Positions 1 to 8,975 of a DNA stretch of 64,000 nt are shown in pieces (positions within the stretch are counted from its first letter, which is position 1; every line of letters begins with the position of its first letter). Below the pieces are notes generated by a model. The model had not been told where the DNA came from. It did no database searches and saw only the letters and a list, made by a program, of their open reading frames with translations. The stretch lies in assembly GCA_965199865.1 (NCBI GenBank), contig CBDATU010000002.1, positions 124,001-188,000 of the forward strand, read 5' to 3'. Made by a program: the position numbers and the translations under genes. The stretch is from JAPOUP01 sp965199865. Lineage in GTDB: Bacteria > Pseudomonadota > Alphaproteobacteria > Rhodobacterales > Rhodobacteraceae.

Positions 1-347
1 GGCTGCACGGCCAGCCAGTCGAGAATTGCCAGCGCGTCGTCCTGTTCCCGCTTCAGATACTCGCCCAGACAGATGCCTTCACTGTCTCCGGTGCCGCGCA
101 TATCCACCCGCACCCCGGCATAGCCATAACCGGAAAAGTACGGATGGGTAAGGTGATCGCGCTCGACCGTACCATCGCGTTTGCGGTAAGGCAGGTATTC
201 CAGGATCGCCGGAACCGGACTGTCCTCGGCATCCTCCGGCAGCCAGATTCGAGCCGCAAGCCGGATTCCGTCCGGCATCGGGATCCATGTGTTCTCGATT
301 TCGCGGACCTTGCGCGGAAAGTTTTCTCTGACAAGGATATCATCCAT
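1..347 (-). CDS. CocE/NonD family hydrolase, N-terminal part (runs off window)
   Basis: Reading from the ATG at 347 toward base 1 gives about 115 residues with no stop, beginning MDDILVRENFPRKVREIENT. It continues with IPMPDGIRLAARIWLP, LEYLPYRKRDGT and VDMRGTGDSEG, the same blocks found at the start of the complete hydrolase directly upstream. It is therefore the N-terminus of a second CocE/X-Pro dipeptidyl-peptidase-like alpha/beta hydrolase; the nucleophile region lies beyond the window. Only three bases separate its start from the stop of the preceding hydrolase, so the two are almost surely co-transcribed with the ABC importer. Members cleave ester or amide bonds (cocaine esterase, alpha-amino acid ester hydrolase, glutaryl-7-ACA acylase); the substrate here is unknown. 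Confidence 0.85.
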   Translation of the reverse strand, partial: MDDILVRENFPRKVREIENTWIPMPDGIRLAARIWLPEDAEDSPVPAILEYLPYRKRDGTVERDHLTHPYFSGYGYAGVRVDMRGTGDSEGICLGEYLKREQDDALAILDWLAVQ

Positions 348-350
348 CGG

Positions 351-2357
351 TCACATCCCGTTGCGGGGGATCCTGTGATCCCAGTCGACATGGTGGAATT
401 CCTCCTCATCGTCCCAGCAGGTGACCGAGGCACGCAGGTGAAAGTCTGTCCTGGTCGCGGTCATCTCGGCCGAGGTCCTGATCCTGACCCGCCAGTCACT
501 GCGCTCAAACAGACTCTCCTGATCCATCGTGGCGCGGCAGGAAAGCGGATCGTCCGCATGGATGCGGTAGATACGGTCCGAGACATCCCCCATCTCCGTC
601 CCGGTCTCGTCTAGCCGCATCCGCCCCACCGGACCAAAGACACCGCCATCCAGGAAAAACCGCGCCCTGGTCTCACCGGTGGTTAGATCGGTATGCAGCG
701 AGCGCTCCATCGACCCGTCGCGAAGTTTTGTCACCGGACGATCGCCTACATGCCGTTGTGGTTCTGGCAGCGGACGTGGCGCGCGGCTCCCGGAATTCCG
801 CACGGGTAGGGCCAGCGACGATTTCCCCGGCTCAAGCGTCAGCGTCACGGGTTCTGGCGCAGGCCAGAGGATTGGCCAATAGGCCGAGGCGACCTGCACC
901 ACCAGCCTGTGGCCCCTGGCCAGCCGATAGCCGATGCCATGCAGCGGTACGGTGATCTCCATCCGCTCGTCTGGCACCACCGGCTCGGGCTCAGTATCGG
1001 AATTGCGGTGCATCAGGTTGGCAAAACCACGGGTGATCAAGGTCTGCGCGCCGCCAGGCGCCTCGTCGATCAGAAGAGCCGCGATGAACCCCTGCGGCCG
1101 ATCTGATCTCACGGTCAGGTTGAGGATCGGCTGGCCAAGGATGTCGACGGGCGCTGCGGCTGGTTCCGCCCGAAAGCACAGCGCACCACCCGCGTCGATC
1201 CGGCAATCGGCAGGCATGTCTCCAGGAATGGCGAACGAGCACATGTCGCCTCCCGCCGAACCAAAGGTCTGTGGCGAGCAGACGGACATCGGTCTCCCTG
1301 TTTCGGGGACGGAGTCCAGGCTTCCCTGATTCAACCAGAGCGTCCTGTCCTTCACATTGGGCGATGGCCAACTCGACTCCTCGACCCAGATTCCGGATCG
1401 CTCGTTTCGGTCGCCGGTACCACATCCGGAATCCTGTAGATAGAAACGCAGGCGCGGCTCGTCCATCAGCCCAGTGTCGATGCCTTTGAGGGTATGATCC
1501 CAGAACCGGATCACCTCGGCGATGAAGTCGACCTTCGGCCCTGGGACGCCCTCATGCGGATACAGATGCGCCCAGGGGCCCATGAGGATCTTGACCGGAC
1601 ATGCAAGGTGTTCGGCTATGCGGAATGGAGTGTCGCGAAACAGATCTGCCCAACCCCCGAAAAAATAGACCGGAATCCGCACATCTCCATAATTCCCGGA
1701 GATTGAGCCGCGCCGCCACATCGCATCATGCGTCTGGTGTTCGAGCCATTGTGCGGGCCAGAATGTCATCGCTTCAAGTCTTTCGCGCCACATCTCGCGC
1801 CAGCGGTTCTCACCCACGATCTCCGGGTCGGGTGGCATGGCGTTGTAGAGCTGCATGATAGAGCCCCACCAGAAATTGTCGCTCGCCAGCTGGCCTCCGT
1901 AGAAATGGATATCCTCGAGCCAGCGGTCATCGGTTCCCATAACCGGGGCGATGGCCTTGAGGGCGGGAGGGCGCCTGGCCGCGACCTGAAAGGAATTATA
2001 GGCTCCCCAGGATTTGCCGAACATGCCGACATTGCCGTCGCACCAGGGCTGATCAGCGATCCAGGCGATGACGCCAACGCCATCCCGGGTTTCCGTATCG
2101 GCGTATTCGTCGAGCATCACGCCTTCGCTGTCGCCCGAACCGCGCTGATCGACACGGATCGCCGCATAACCCGCCTTGGCAAAGTGGGGATGCATGCTTT
2201 CATCCCGCATCCGGGTGCGGTCGCGCCGACGGTAGGGGATGTACTCCAGGATGCAGGGCACCGGAGTGTCGTTCACCCCATCAGGCAGCCAGAGCCGCGC
2301 CGCCAGCCTTGTGCCGTCGGGCATGGGGATCCAGACGGTTTCGATGACTTCGGTCAT
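351..2357 (-). CDS. CocE/NonD family alpha/beta hydrolase
   Basis: A 668-residue protein with the layout of the CocE/NonD X-Pro dipeptidyl-peptidase family. An N-terminal alpha/beta-hydrolase domain carries RGSGDSEG (oxyanion region) and the nucleophile elbow GKSWGAY. The probable acid sits in GGWADLF and the catalytic His in GPWAHLYPHEG. A C-terminal beta-sandwich follows from about residue 370. There is no signal peptide, so a cytoplasmic enzyme is likely. Its ATG overlaps the stop of the upstream ATPase gene by four bases (ATGA), which ties it to the Opp-type importer and suggests it hydrolyses the imported compound. Whether that is a peptide, amino acid ester or acyl amide cannot be read from the sequence. 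Confidence 0.9.
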   Translation of the reverse strand: MTEVIETVWIPMPDGTRLAARLWLPDGVNDTPVPCILEYIPYRRRDRTRMRDESMHPHFAKAGYAAIRVDQRGSGDSEGVMLDEYADTETRDGVGVIAWIADQPWCDGNVGMFGKSWGAYNSFQVAARRPPALKAIAPVMGTDDRWLEDIHFYGGQLASDNFWWGSIMQLYNAMPPDPEIVGENRWREMWRERLEAMTFWPAQWLEHQTHDAMWRRGSISGNYGDVRIPVYFFGGWADLFRDTPFRIAEHLACPVKILMGPWAHLYPHEGVPGPKVDFIAEVIRFWDHTLKGIDTGLMDEPRLRFYLQDSGCGTGDRNERSGIWVEESSWPSPNVKDRTLWLNQGSLDSVPETGRPMSVCSPQTFGSAGGDMCSFAIPGDMPADCRIDAGGALCFRAEPAAAPVDILGQPILNLTVRSDRPQGFIAALLIDEAPGGAQTLITRGFANLMHRNSDTEPEPVVPDERMEITVPLHGIGYRLARGHRLVVQVASAYWPILWPAPEPVTLTLEPGKSSLALPVRNSGSRAPRPLPEPQRHVGDRPVTKLRDGSMERSLHTDLTTGETRARFFLDGGVFGPVGRMRLDETGTEMGDVSDRIYRIHADDPLSCRATMDQESLFERSDWRVRIRTSAEMTATRTDFHLRASVTCWDDEEEFHHVDWDHRIPRNGM

Positions 2358-3340
2358 GTCAGGGACTCCTTCACCGGAGGACGGGTGCCTGGCTCAAGCG
2401 GAAAGTGGCAGGCCACCCGGTGCCCCCGCAACTCCTTCGGCTCCGGGACCTCAAGGCGACACTTCTCCTGTGCCCAGGGGCAGCGGGTGTGAAACTCGCA
2501 GCCCGGTGGCCGGGCAAGAAGCGAGGGGACTTCGGCGGGTAGCGAAATTCTGTCCCGGGCCCTGCCAGGGTCAGGTTCGGGATTGGCCGAAAGCAGCGCC
2601 GCGGTGTAGGGATGCGCCGGAGCCGAGAAGACAGCTTCAGTGGGCCCGGTTTCGACGAAACGGCCCAGATACATCACTGCCATCCGATCAGCAACGTGAC
2701 GCACTACATGCAGGTTGTGAGTGATGATGATCATTGCCAGTCCGAGCCGTTCGCGCAGGTCGTTCAGAAGGTTCAGGACCTCCCCCTGCACCGAGACGTC
2801 AAGCCCCGCCGTCGGCTCGTCGGCAATGACCAGCCTCGGGTCGAGCGCAAGGGCACGCGCCACGCCCACCCGGCGCGCCTGCCCACCCGAAAGCTGGTGC
2901 GGGAAGCGGTTGGCAAAATTCGTGCTGAGGCCGACGAGAAGCAGAAGCCGCTCCGTTTCGGCCTTCAGATCGGCTTCGACCCTGTGAATTCGGAATGCCT
3001 CAGTCGCCAGATCGCCCACCTTCATACGCGGCGACAGCGAGCCGAATGGATCCTGGAACATCATTGACATCGTTCGGCGCAGAGGCTTCATCCCGCGCGC
3101 GCCCAGCCCGTCAATTCGCCTGCCCTCGAAGGTCACCGAGCCAGCCGTGATCGGCTGCAGCCCGTTTACCGCTTTCGCAAGCGTTGTCTTGCCCGATCCG
3201 CTCTCGCCCACCAGGGCAAAGGTCTCGCCGGAGTTGACATCGAAGCTGACACCCGCCACCCCCAATAGGTCCTGCCGCCGAAATATCGGGCCTACGCGAA
3301 AGGTAACCTCAAGGTCGCGGACCTGCAGGATAGCCGTCAT
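2354..3340 (-). CDS. Oligopeptide-type ABC transporter ATP-binding protein (DppF/OppF-like)
   Basis: A 328-residue ATPase with Walker A GESGSGKTT, signature LSGGQARRVGVARAL and Walker B VIADEPTAGLD. It has the C-terminal oligopeptide-family extension ending in CEFHTRCPWAQEKC, a Cys motif that in Dpp/Opp ATPases can bind an Fe-S cluster. It powers the inner-membrane importer together with the next ATPase. It overlaps the preceding ATPase gene by four bases and the following hydrolase by four bases, so translation is probably coupled. The family covers di- and oligopeptides, nickel and glutathione, and the substrate is not fixed by the sequence. Confidence 0.92.
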   Translation of the reverse strand: MTAILQVRDLEVTFRVGPIFRRQDLLGVAGVSFDVNSGETFALVGESGSGKTTLAKAVNGLQPITAGSVTFEGRRIDGLGARGMKPLRRTMSMMFQDPFGSLSPRMKVGDLATEAFRIHRVEADLKAETERLLLLVGLSTNFANRFPHQLSGGQARRVGVARALALDPRLVIADEPTAGLDVSVQGEVLNLLNDLRERLGLAMIIITHNLHVVRHVADRMAVMYLGRFVETGPTEAVFSAPAHPYTAALLSANPEPDPGRARDRISLPAEVPSLLARPPGCEFHTRCPWAQEKCRLEVPEPKELRGHRVACHFPLEPGTRPPVKESLT

Positions 3341-4299
3341 ACCGCCTCCGCAAACACACAGCGCGCGAAATGACCCTCGCCAAGCGCAATATCGGGTGGC
3401 GTGGTCTCGCAGGGTGCGCTCCTGCGCTCGCAGCGCTCGGCGAAAATGCAGCCCTCAGGGCGAAAGCGCAGATCGGGGATTTCGCCGGGAATTGTCGGTA
3501 GATGGCGGGTGCGTTCCGTCTGCCGCGCCGGGTCGCAATCCAGAAGCCGTGCGGTATAGGGATGGCGCGGATCCTGGAAAACCTGCAGGGTGCTTCCACG
3601 CTCGACAACCTCGCCCGCATACATCACCACGACGTCGTCGCAGAGCTCGGCAATCACACCGAGATGGTGCGAGATGAACAGTACCGAACAGCCGATCTGG
3701 TCCTGCAGATCCTTCAGTAGCTCGATTGTGGTCACTTCCAGCGTGGCATCAAGCGCCGTCGTGGGTTCATCGGCGATCAACAGTGCGGGTTCCATCATCA
3801 ATGCCATGGCAATCGCGATGCGTTGTTTCATTCCACCGGAAAATTCATGCGGGAAACGCCTCAGCGCGTGCTCCGCATCGGGGATCCGCACCTGGCGAAG
3901 CATCTGGACCGAGCGAGCGTCCCTGTCCGCACGGCTGAGTCCGGAGCGGTACTGGATATTGCGCATCTGCCGACCAACCGGGATCACCGGGTTGAGCGCG
4001 CCCATGGGATCCTGGAATACCGTGGAAATCCGGGGGCCGCGCAGTGCCTGCATCTGGGCCGGGCCGAGCGCAGTCAGTTCCTGTCCGTCGAACAGGATAC
4101 TGCCACCATCGATCCTTCCGTTGTCGGCCAGGAGCCCGAGAATCGCGTTGATCAGGGTGGATTTGCCACAGCCGCTTTCTCCGACGATGCCGACGATACG
4201 CCGTTCGGGAACATCGAATGACACATCGCGCAGGGCGTAGAGATCCCCGCCTTCAGTCGAGAAGGTTACATTCAGATCCCTGATCGACAGAACCGTCAT
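3337..4299 (-). CDS. Oligopeptide-type ABC transporter ATP-binding protein (DppD/OppD-like)
   Basis: A 320-residue ATPase with Walker A GESGCGKST, signature FSGGMKQRIAIAMAL, Walker B LLIADEPTTALD and the oligopeptide C-terminal extension with CIFAERCERRSAPC. It forms the heteromeric ATPase pair of a Dpp/Opp-type importer with the next gene. Four-base overlaps join it to the permease upstream and the second ATPase downstream. Length and motif spacing are normal, and nothing suggests decay. Confidence 0.92.
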   Translation of the reverse strand: MTVLSIRDLNVTFSTEGGDLYALRDVSFDVPERRIVGIVGESGCGKSTLINAILGLLADNGRIDGGSILFDGQELTALGPAQMQALRGPRISTVFQDPMGALNPVIPVGRQMRNIQYRSGLSRADRDARSVQMLRQVRIPDAEHALRRFPHEFSGGMKQRIAIAMALMMEPALLIADEPTTALDATLEVTTIELLKDLQDQIGCSVLFISHHLGVIAELCDDVVVMYAGEVVERGSTLQVFQDPRHPYTARLLDCDPARQTERTRHLPTIPGEIPDLRFRPEGCIFAERCERRSAPCETTPPDIALGEGHFARCVFAEAV

Positions 4300-5165
4300 C
4301 CGCGCCCCTTCAGCCTGGGATCAAAGATATCACGCAGGGTTTCGCCAAGAAAAGTGAAGCCGAGCGTGGTAAGAATGATCGGCAGGCCGCCTGCAATGGC
4401 AATCCAGGGCGTGTCTCGGATAGCGGTGAATCCATCATTCAGTATTGCCCCCCAGCTCGGTGTCGGCGGGCGCACGCCAAGACCAAGGAAACTCATCCCG
4501 GCCTCGATGGCGATCACCACGGGAATGTCCATTGAGGCAAGGATCAGCAGCGGGCCGATGACATTGGGCATCACATGCACGCGCAGGATCCGTGCCGTGC
4601 CTGCACCCATGGAACGCGCGGCGGTGACGAATTCGCTTTCCTTCAGTGCCAGCGTCTGGGTGCGGATGATGCGGGCATAGCCTGGTACATTGACCAGAAC
4701 CACCACCACAACTACGGCGGTAAGCGATGGTCCGAAGAGCGTGACCAGTGCCAGTGCCAGCATGACGGTTGGGAAACTCTTGATCGAGTCGAAGAACAGC
4801 AGCATCAGATTGTCCAGCCAGCGCGGCCCATAACCCGCGATCAGTCCCAGAACGATGCCGATGACCAGCGATGCGGCGGTGGAAAACAGCGCCACCGAGA
4901 GTGCGATTCTCCCGCCATGCAGAACCCGGGAAAAGAGGTCACGGCCCAGCTGGTCCGTACCCAGAAGATGTGTCAGCGACGGATCCTGAAACCGATCGCG
5001 AGGCGAGATCCGGTTGGGCTCGAAGGCGCTGAGCAGATCGGCAAGGATCGCGCCTCCGAGCATGGTCAGCACCAGCGCGATGCCAAGCGCCCCCAAGGGT
5101 TCGCGCAGGATGCGCCGTATCGCCTGCATCCAGGGACGTCCGGGTTCAGAAGCGGCTGCGTACAC
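4296..5165 (-). CDS. Oligopeptide-type ABC transporter permease (DppC-like)
   Basis: A 289-residue inner-membrane permease with the DppC N-terminal OppC region, one N-terminal membrane segment (about residues 21-45), then the BPD transport domain. The motif GTDQLGRDLFSRVLHGGRIAL precedes five further membrane segments, and the EAA-like loop reads EAGMSFLGLGVRPPTPSWG, typical of this subunit. It pairs with the DppB-like permease to form the channel. Its 5' end overlaps the 3' end of that gene by 20 bases, so the two are translationally coupled. Confidence 0.92.
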   Translation of the reverse strand: MYAAASEPGRPWMQAIRRILREPLGALGIALVLTMLGGAILADLLSAFEPNRISPRDRFQDPSLTHLLGTDQLGRDLFSRVLHGGRIALSVALFSTAASLVIGIVLGLIAGYGPRWLDNLMLLFFDSIKSFPTVMLALALVTLFGPSLTAVVVVVVLVNVPGYARIIRTQTLALKESEFVTAARSMGAGTARILRVHVMPNVIGPLLILASMDIPVVIAIEAGMSFLGLGVRPPTPSWGAILNDGFTAIRDTPWIAIAGGLPIILTTLGFTFLGETLRDIFDPRLKGRG

Positions 5166-6090
5166 GAGGATCCAACGCTCCTACGATCAGATCTGCGATG
5201 AGGTTGAGAAGGACGAACAGCACGGTTGTCACGAGGACTGCGCCTGTCACAAGCGGATAGTTTCGGGTCAGGATCGCGTCATAGACCAGCTTGCCCACGC
5301 CCGGCCGCGCAAAGACGATCTCGGCAAAAACGGCGGAGGACAGCATCTGGCCGATTCCCACGCCCAAAAGGGTGACTGTCGGCAGGATCGCGATGGTCAG
5401 TGCGTAGCGATAGGTGATCATGCGCTCGGGCAGGCCGAAGGCGCGGGCAGTGCGGATATGCTGGGCTTCGAGCACTTCGAGCATCGAGGCCCGCACCATC
5501 CGGGCAATGTAACCGACCCAGCCCAGTCCGACCGCCAATGAGGGCAGGATCAGATGTATGAGCTGGTTGCCTGGATTGCCTGGCTCTCCCGCCCCGATGG
5601 CGGGCAGCCAGCGCAGGGTGACCGCAAAGATCAGCAGCGCATAGATGGCAATGACGAAGGACGGCACCGCGATCACGGCGACCGAAAGGACGCCTACGAT
5701 CCGGTCGGCCCAGCTGCCGCGTTTGACTGCTGCCCAGCAACCCAGAGGAATGCCCAGCGCCACCGACCAGCTGATTCCACCCGCGATCAGCATCAGCGTG
5801 TAGGGAAGCTGCTCCATCACCACCTGAGCCACGGGCCGATCCGATAGAACCTCGCGTCCCAGATCGCCGGTCCAGGCACCTTTGAAGAAATTCCAGAACT
5901 GCACCCAGACCGGCTGATCCAGCCCCATCTTGACCCTGAGCGCTTCACGCATCGCTTCGGTCGCGCGGGGGCCAAGGGCCACGGCTGCGGGATCGCCCGG
6001 AATGAGGTAGATCATGGAAAACAGTAGCAGCATTGCCATGGAGACGATGACCACAGCCAGTCCGAGGCGTTTGATGGTATAGTTCAGCAT
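5146..6090 (-). CDS. Oligopeptide-type ABC transporter permease (DppB-like)
   Basis: A 314-residue permease with the usual DppB start MLNYTIKRLGLAVVIV as the first membrane helix, then GDPAAVALGPRAT and the BPD transport domain. The frame stays open upstream to 6201, but the ATG at 6090 is chosen because the family starts exactly here and the extra 37 residues are not membrane-like. It is first of the permease-ATPase-hydrolase run. The binding-protein gene lies 573 bases upstream beyond a terminator, so this gene may have its own promoter or depend on read-through. Confidence 0.9.
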   Translation of the reverse strand: MLNYTIKRLGLAVVIVSMAMLLLFSMIYLIPGDPAAVALGPRATEAMREALRVKMGLDQPVWVQFWNFFKGAWTGDLGREVLSDRPVAQVVMEQLPYTLMLIAGGISWSVALGIPLGCWAAVKRGSWADRIVGVLSVAVIAVPSFVIAIYALLIFAVTLRWLPAIGAGEPGNPGNQLIHLILPSLAVGLGWVGYIARMVRASMLEVLEAQHIRTARAFGLPERMITYRYALTIAILPTVTLLGVGIGQMLSSAVFAEIVFARPGVGKLVYDAILTRNYPLVTGAVLVTTVLFVLLNLIADLIVGALDPRVRSRF

Positions 6091-6663
6091 CGCGAACGGG
6101 GCTTCCCGAAACCAGACATTTGTCCTGTGATTATCTCCACGGCGGCGAATTGGAAGGGAAATTCCCGCGGTCCCGACAGGTTTAGTGCCGAATTCGGGCA
6201 CTCAGGCGCGTTTTCGGCCCTTCGACTGGCGTGGGAGTCGCGGTCATTCACCCGTTCCCGACACTCGCCCGGTGGCAATCCGGCTGTGTCTTGATGATGG
6301 TCCGGCTCGCAAAGCCTGAGTCCTCGGGGACAGGATGGCGAGTCCCGGCGGCTACAGGGATCCATTGCCAGGTGCCAACCGCTCCTCAGCCCTCGCGTTC
6401 TCCCTGGCAAGGCTGTTCTGTCCGAATCTAGTCGCCGAAGGGCACCTCATTGGGGATATGGTCGAGCGCGGCCAGTGATGTCGTGCCAGGTAAGGGACAT
6501 CCTCGAAGCATTTCATGGCGTGGCCCGTCAGCCCAACTGCGCGAAAAGCTCATGAATTCCTGTCTTCAGGCCCTTACGGCACGCTTCTCCTTAGCGATCT
6601 TCATGCAGGCTGACAGAATTGCCGCGTTGCGAAAGGCGGCCCCGAAGGGCCGCCCTCATCCCA
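6091..6663. other. Spacer between binding protein and permease genes
   Basis: 573 bases with no gene I can support. The only structure seen is the GC-rich hairpin just after the binding-protein stop, described separately. The spacer is long for an Opp-type operon, where the binding protein and permease genes usually lie within about 150 bases. It may hold a second promoter for the permease operon or the remains of a lost gene. Confidence 0.5.
6635..6654 (-). terminator. Rho-independent terminator-like hairpin after ABC binding protein
   Basis: Eight perfect GC-rich base pairs enclose a tetraloop that reads TTCG on the minus strand, followed by TTTC. It starts 9 bases past the stop of the binding-protein gene. 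It probably ends most transcripts after the binding protein and lets a minority continue into the permease genes. The T-tract is short, so it may act partly as an attenuator and mRNA stabiliser. Confidence 0.7.
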
Positions 6664-8220
6664 TCAGGCAGGCTTGAATTCCGAAAACAGCGATTCCCCG
6701 TTCGGTTTCAGGCCGGGCTGAACCGTATCGCGATGGATGGCACCAACAACCTCATGCGTCAGGAACACATAGCAGCCGCTTTCATCCATGATTCCCTGCA
6801 TCTTCCTGTAGATCTCGTCGCGCTTCGCAAAATCGCTCTCAACCAGACCCTGATCATGCAGTTCCTTGTATTCGGCGTTGTTGAAACGTTCCCAGTTCCA
6901 GACACCGACCTGCTCGGGTGTGAACCAGACCGTCGCCCAACTTGGGTCGGGCTGCATCGAGAAGCGGCTCAGCACCAGCTGCAGTTTCATGAAATAGTCG
7001 CCATCCTTCGAGCCCAGCGTCCAGAACGTGCCCGAGTCATTCTGCTTGATTTCGCAGCTAACACCGACCTCGGCCAGATTGGCCTGAATCACCTGTGCCG
7101 CCGTCAATCGCTCGGATTGGTTGAGGATGTCCAATGTGACGCTCAGATTCGTCGCTCCGGCCTCTTCCAGCAGCGCCCGCGCCCTGTCAGGGTCGTAGTC
7201 ATAGGTAACGCTGTCGCGCGAGCCGGGCAGACCCGGTGCGATGATGCCGTTGCCCACTGAGGCTGCACCGAAATAGGCAGCGTCCACGACCGTCTGCCGG
7301 TCAATTGCATGTTGAATCGCACGGCGGATCTTCGGATCCCTGAGGCTCTCGTTATCCTGGTTCATGCCGAGCCAGACATAGGCCAGCGACGGCTTTTCCA
7401 GCACGACCGATCCGGCAGGCGGATTGTCCCTGAGACGCGGAAGCGAGGACACGGAGGTCCAGGTATAGTCCAGATCTCCTGCCTCAAAACCGCGCTCTGC
7501 CGTGGCGGGGTCTTCGATCGGAATGATGTGGATCTCTTCATACCCACCCTGCTCATGTGCCCAGTCGGGATTGCGCCGCAGGATCGTCTTCTGCTTGGGC
7601 TGCCAGTCGGCCAGTAGGTATTGTCCCGACTGTGCCACCGGTTGCGTGGTGATCTTGTCGCCGAGCTCTTCCATCGCCTTTTTGGACAGGATGCAGGATG
7701 CAGGCGTTGGCAGCGTCGTCGTCCAGAGCGGCACGAACTTGTTGTTGAGGTGAATGAGTCCCGAAAGCCTGTCCTTGACCTCGACCTCCTTGAGCGCCGA
7801 CCAGTCGCCGGCATAGGGGCTTTCATTGGCTGGATCAGCCATGCGTTCGATCGAGAACTTCACATCCTCGGCGGTCATCTGGCCGTAGCCGTCGCTAAAG
7901 CCAATATTGTCCTTCAGCGTGAATGCAACGGTCAGATCGTCGAGCTGTTCGATGCTGTCGACGGCAATCGGCTTCCAGCCCCAGGTGTCGCTGGCCTGCG
8001 GGATAACCAGTGGCGCAAAGATCGAACGGATGATGTCATCTTCGGGTAGCGACAGCCGGTAGGCCGGATCCAGCACCTGAAGATCGGAATAGCTGCGTAC
8101 TGTCAGCACCTTGCCATCGGCGCTGAGCGCCATCCGCGGCACCGCCATGCTGGCTGTGCCGAACGCTCCCGCCGCGGCCAGGAAAGAACGCCTCGAAAGG
8201 CCTGAATACTGTTGTGTCAT
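6664..8220 (-). CDS. ABC transporter substrate-binding protein, family 5 (DppA/OppA-like), Tat-exported
   Basis: A 518-residue extracytoplasmic solute-binding protein of family 5. The ATG at 8220 is chosen over upstream in-frame codons because it has AAGGAGT eight bases before it and puts the twin-arginine motif LSRRSFLAAAGAF at residues 8-20, so export as a folded protein by Tat is likely. The mature part shows the family pattern: TVRSYSDLQVLDPAY near the start, TAEDVKFSIERM, DPKIRRAIQHAIDR and YDPDRARALLEEAG. It captures the substrate for the Dpp-like permease downstream, probably a peptide-like or amide compound given the adjacent hydrolases. Confidence 0.92.
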   Translation of the reverse strand: MTQQYSGLSRRSFLAAAGAFGTASMAVPRMALSADGKVLTVRSYSDLQVLDPAYRLSLPEDDIIRSIFAPLVIPQASDTWGWKPIAVDSIEQLDDLTVAFTLKDNIGFSDGYGQMTAEDVKFSIERMADPANESPYAGDWSALKEVEVKDRLSGLIHLNNKFVPLWTTTLPTPASCILSKKAMEELGDKITTQPVAQSGQYLLADWQPKQKTILRRNPDWAHEQGGYEEIHIIPIEDPATAERGFEAGDLDYTWTSVSSLPRLRDNPPAGSVVLEKPSLAYVWLGMNQDNESLRDPKIRRAIQHAIDRQTVVDAAYFGAASVGNGIIAPGLPGSRDSVTYDYDPDRARALLEEAGATNLSVTLDILNQSERLTAAQVIQANLAEVGVSCEIKQNDSGTFWTLGSKDGDYFMKLQLVLSRFSMQPDPSWATVWFTPEQVGVWNWERFNNAEYKELHDQGLVESDFAKRDEIYRKMQGIMDESGCYVFLTHEVVGAIHRDTVQPGLKPNGESLFSEFKPA

Positions 8221-8290
8221 TAGTGAAGACTCCTTGTCTGTTGCTGATGCTGTCTGCTCTTTTCGTCCGTTTTTTCGGTATTGATTTCTT

Positions 8291-8802
8291 CTATGTGTCC
8301 TGCTGTGGTGGTACGACCTCAATTCCCTGGATCGATCTCGGGACCGTTACCCGGATCAGGTGGATGCCGTCGCCAGAAGCGTTATGGGTATCGTAAATAC
8401 CCGAAGCGGGAAAGCGGTAACGGTCGTCCAGTAGTGGCGTCAACTTCGCTTCCCTGACCAGAGTTACCGGTGTGCCCTTCAGGATAATGCCATACCGTTC
8501 CTCTTCAGTGTTGATGTGGTTGATCAGGCAATTTCGCTGACGTGGCGCGTCATCCGCGACTCCCATATAGAAACCATCGCCGAGGGAAAAGGGTAACTGC
8601 GCGGCGGAATGGCCAGCGGATAGACCCGGATCCAGCATACCATGTTGGTCGGTGGCCCGTGAATCATCGTTTTCGGTCGTGCAGAATGGCAGAACGACAT
8701 GCCGCTGACCCATGCTGGCTCTTCCAGTATCACCTGATTGATGCTGTGGACCTGACGCATTGCCGAGCCAAGGAAAAAGAGGACTTCGGCTGGCGTTGCC
8801 AC
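8291..8802 (-). pseudogene. Possible frameshifted gene of unknown family
   Basis: Two minus-strand frames look complementary. One opens at 8802 (MATPAEVLFFLGSAM) and reads plausibly to about 8560, then ends at 8524. The other continues from about 8570 to a stop at 8291 with protein-like sequence (NTEEERYGIILKGTPVTLV, then PASGIYDTHNASGDGIHLIR). Joined by one frameshift near 8560-8580 they would give about 170 residues. I do not recognise the family. It lies directly upstream of the binding protein in the same direction. A chance pairing of open frames cannot be excluded. Confidence 0.3.
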
Positions 8803-8975
8803 GGCTCCCCCGGCTGAACATTTCGTTGCTCTCTCACTCTCCCCTTGCCCCTGTACGGCAGAGTGAGGTTTGCAGGAAAACTTTCATCAGGCAAGAATTT
8901 TGTTATCAGCCACCATGCCGGAAACGCAGTTGCAGGAAATGCCATTGAACCGCCGCTCAGGGGACTTGCCTCCAG

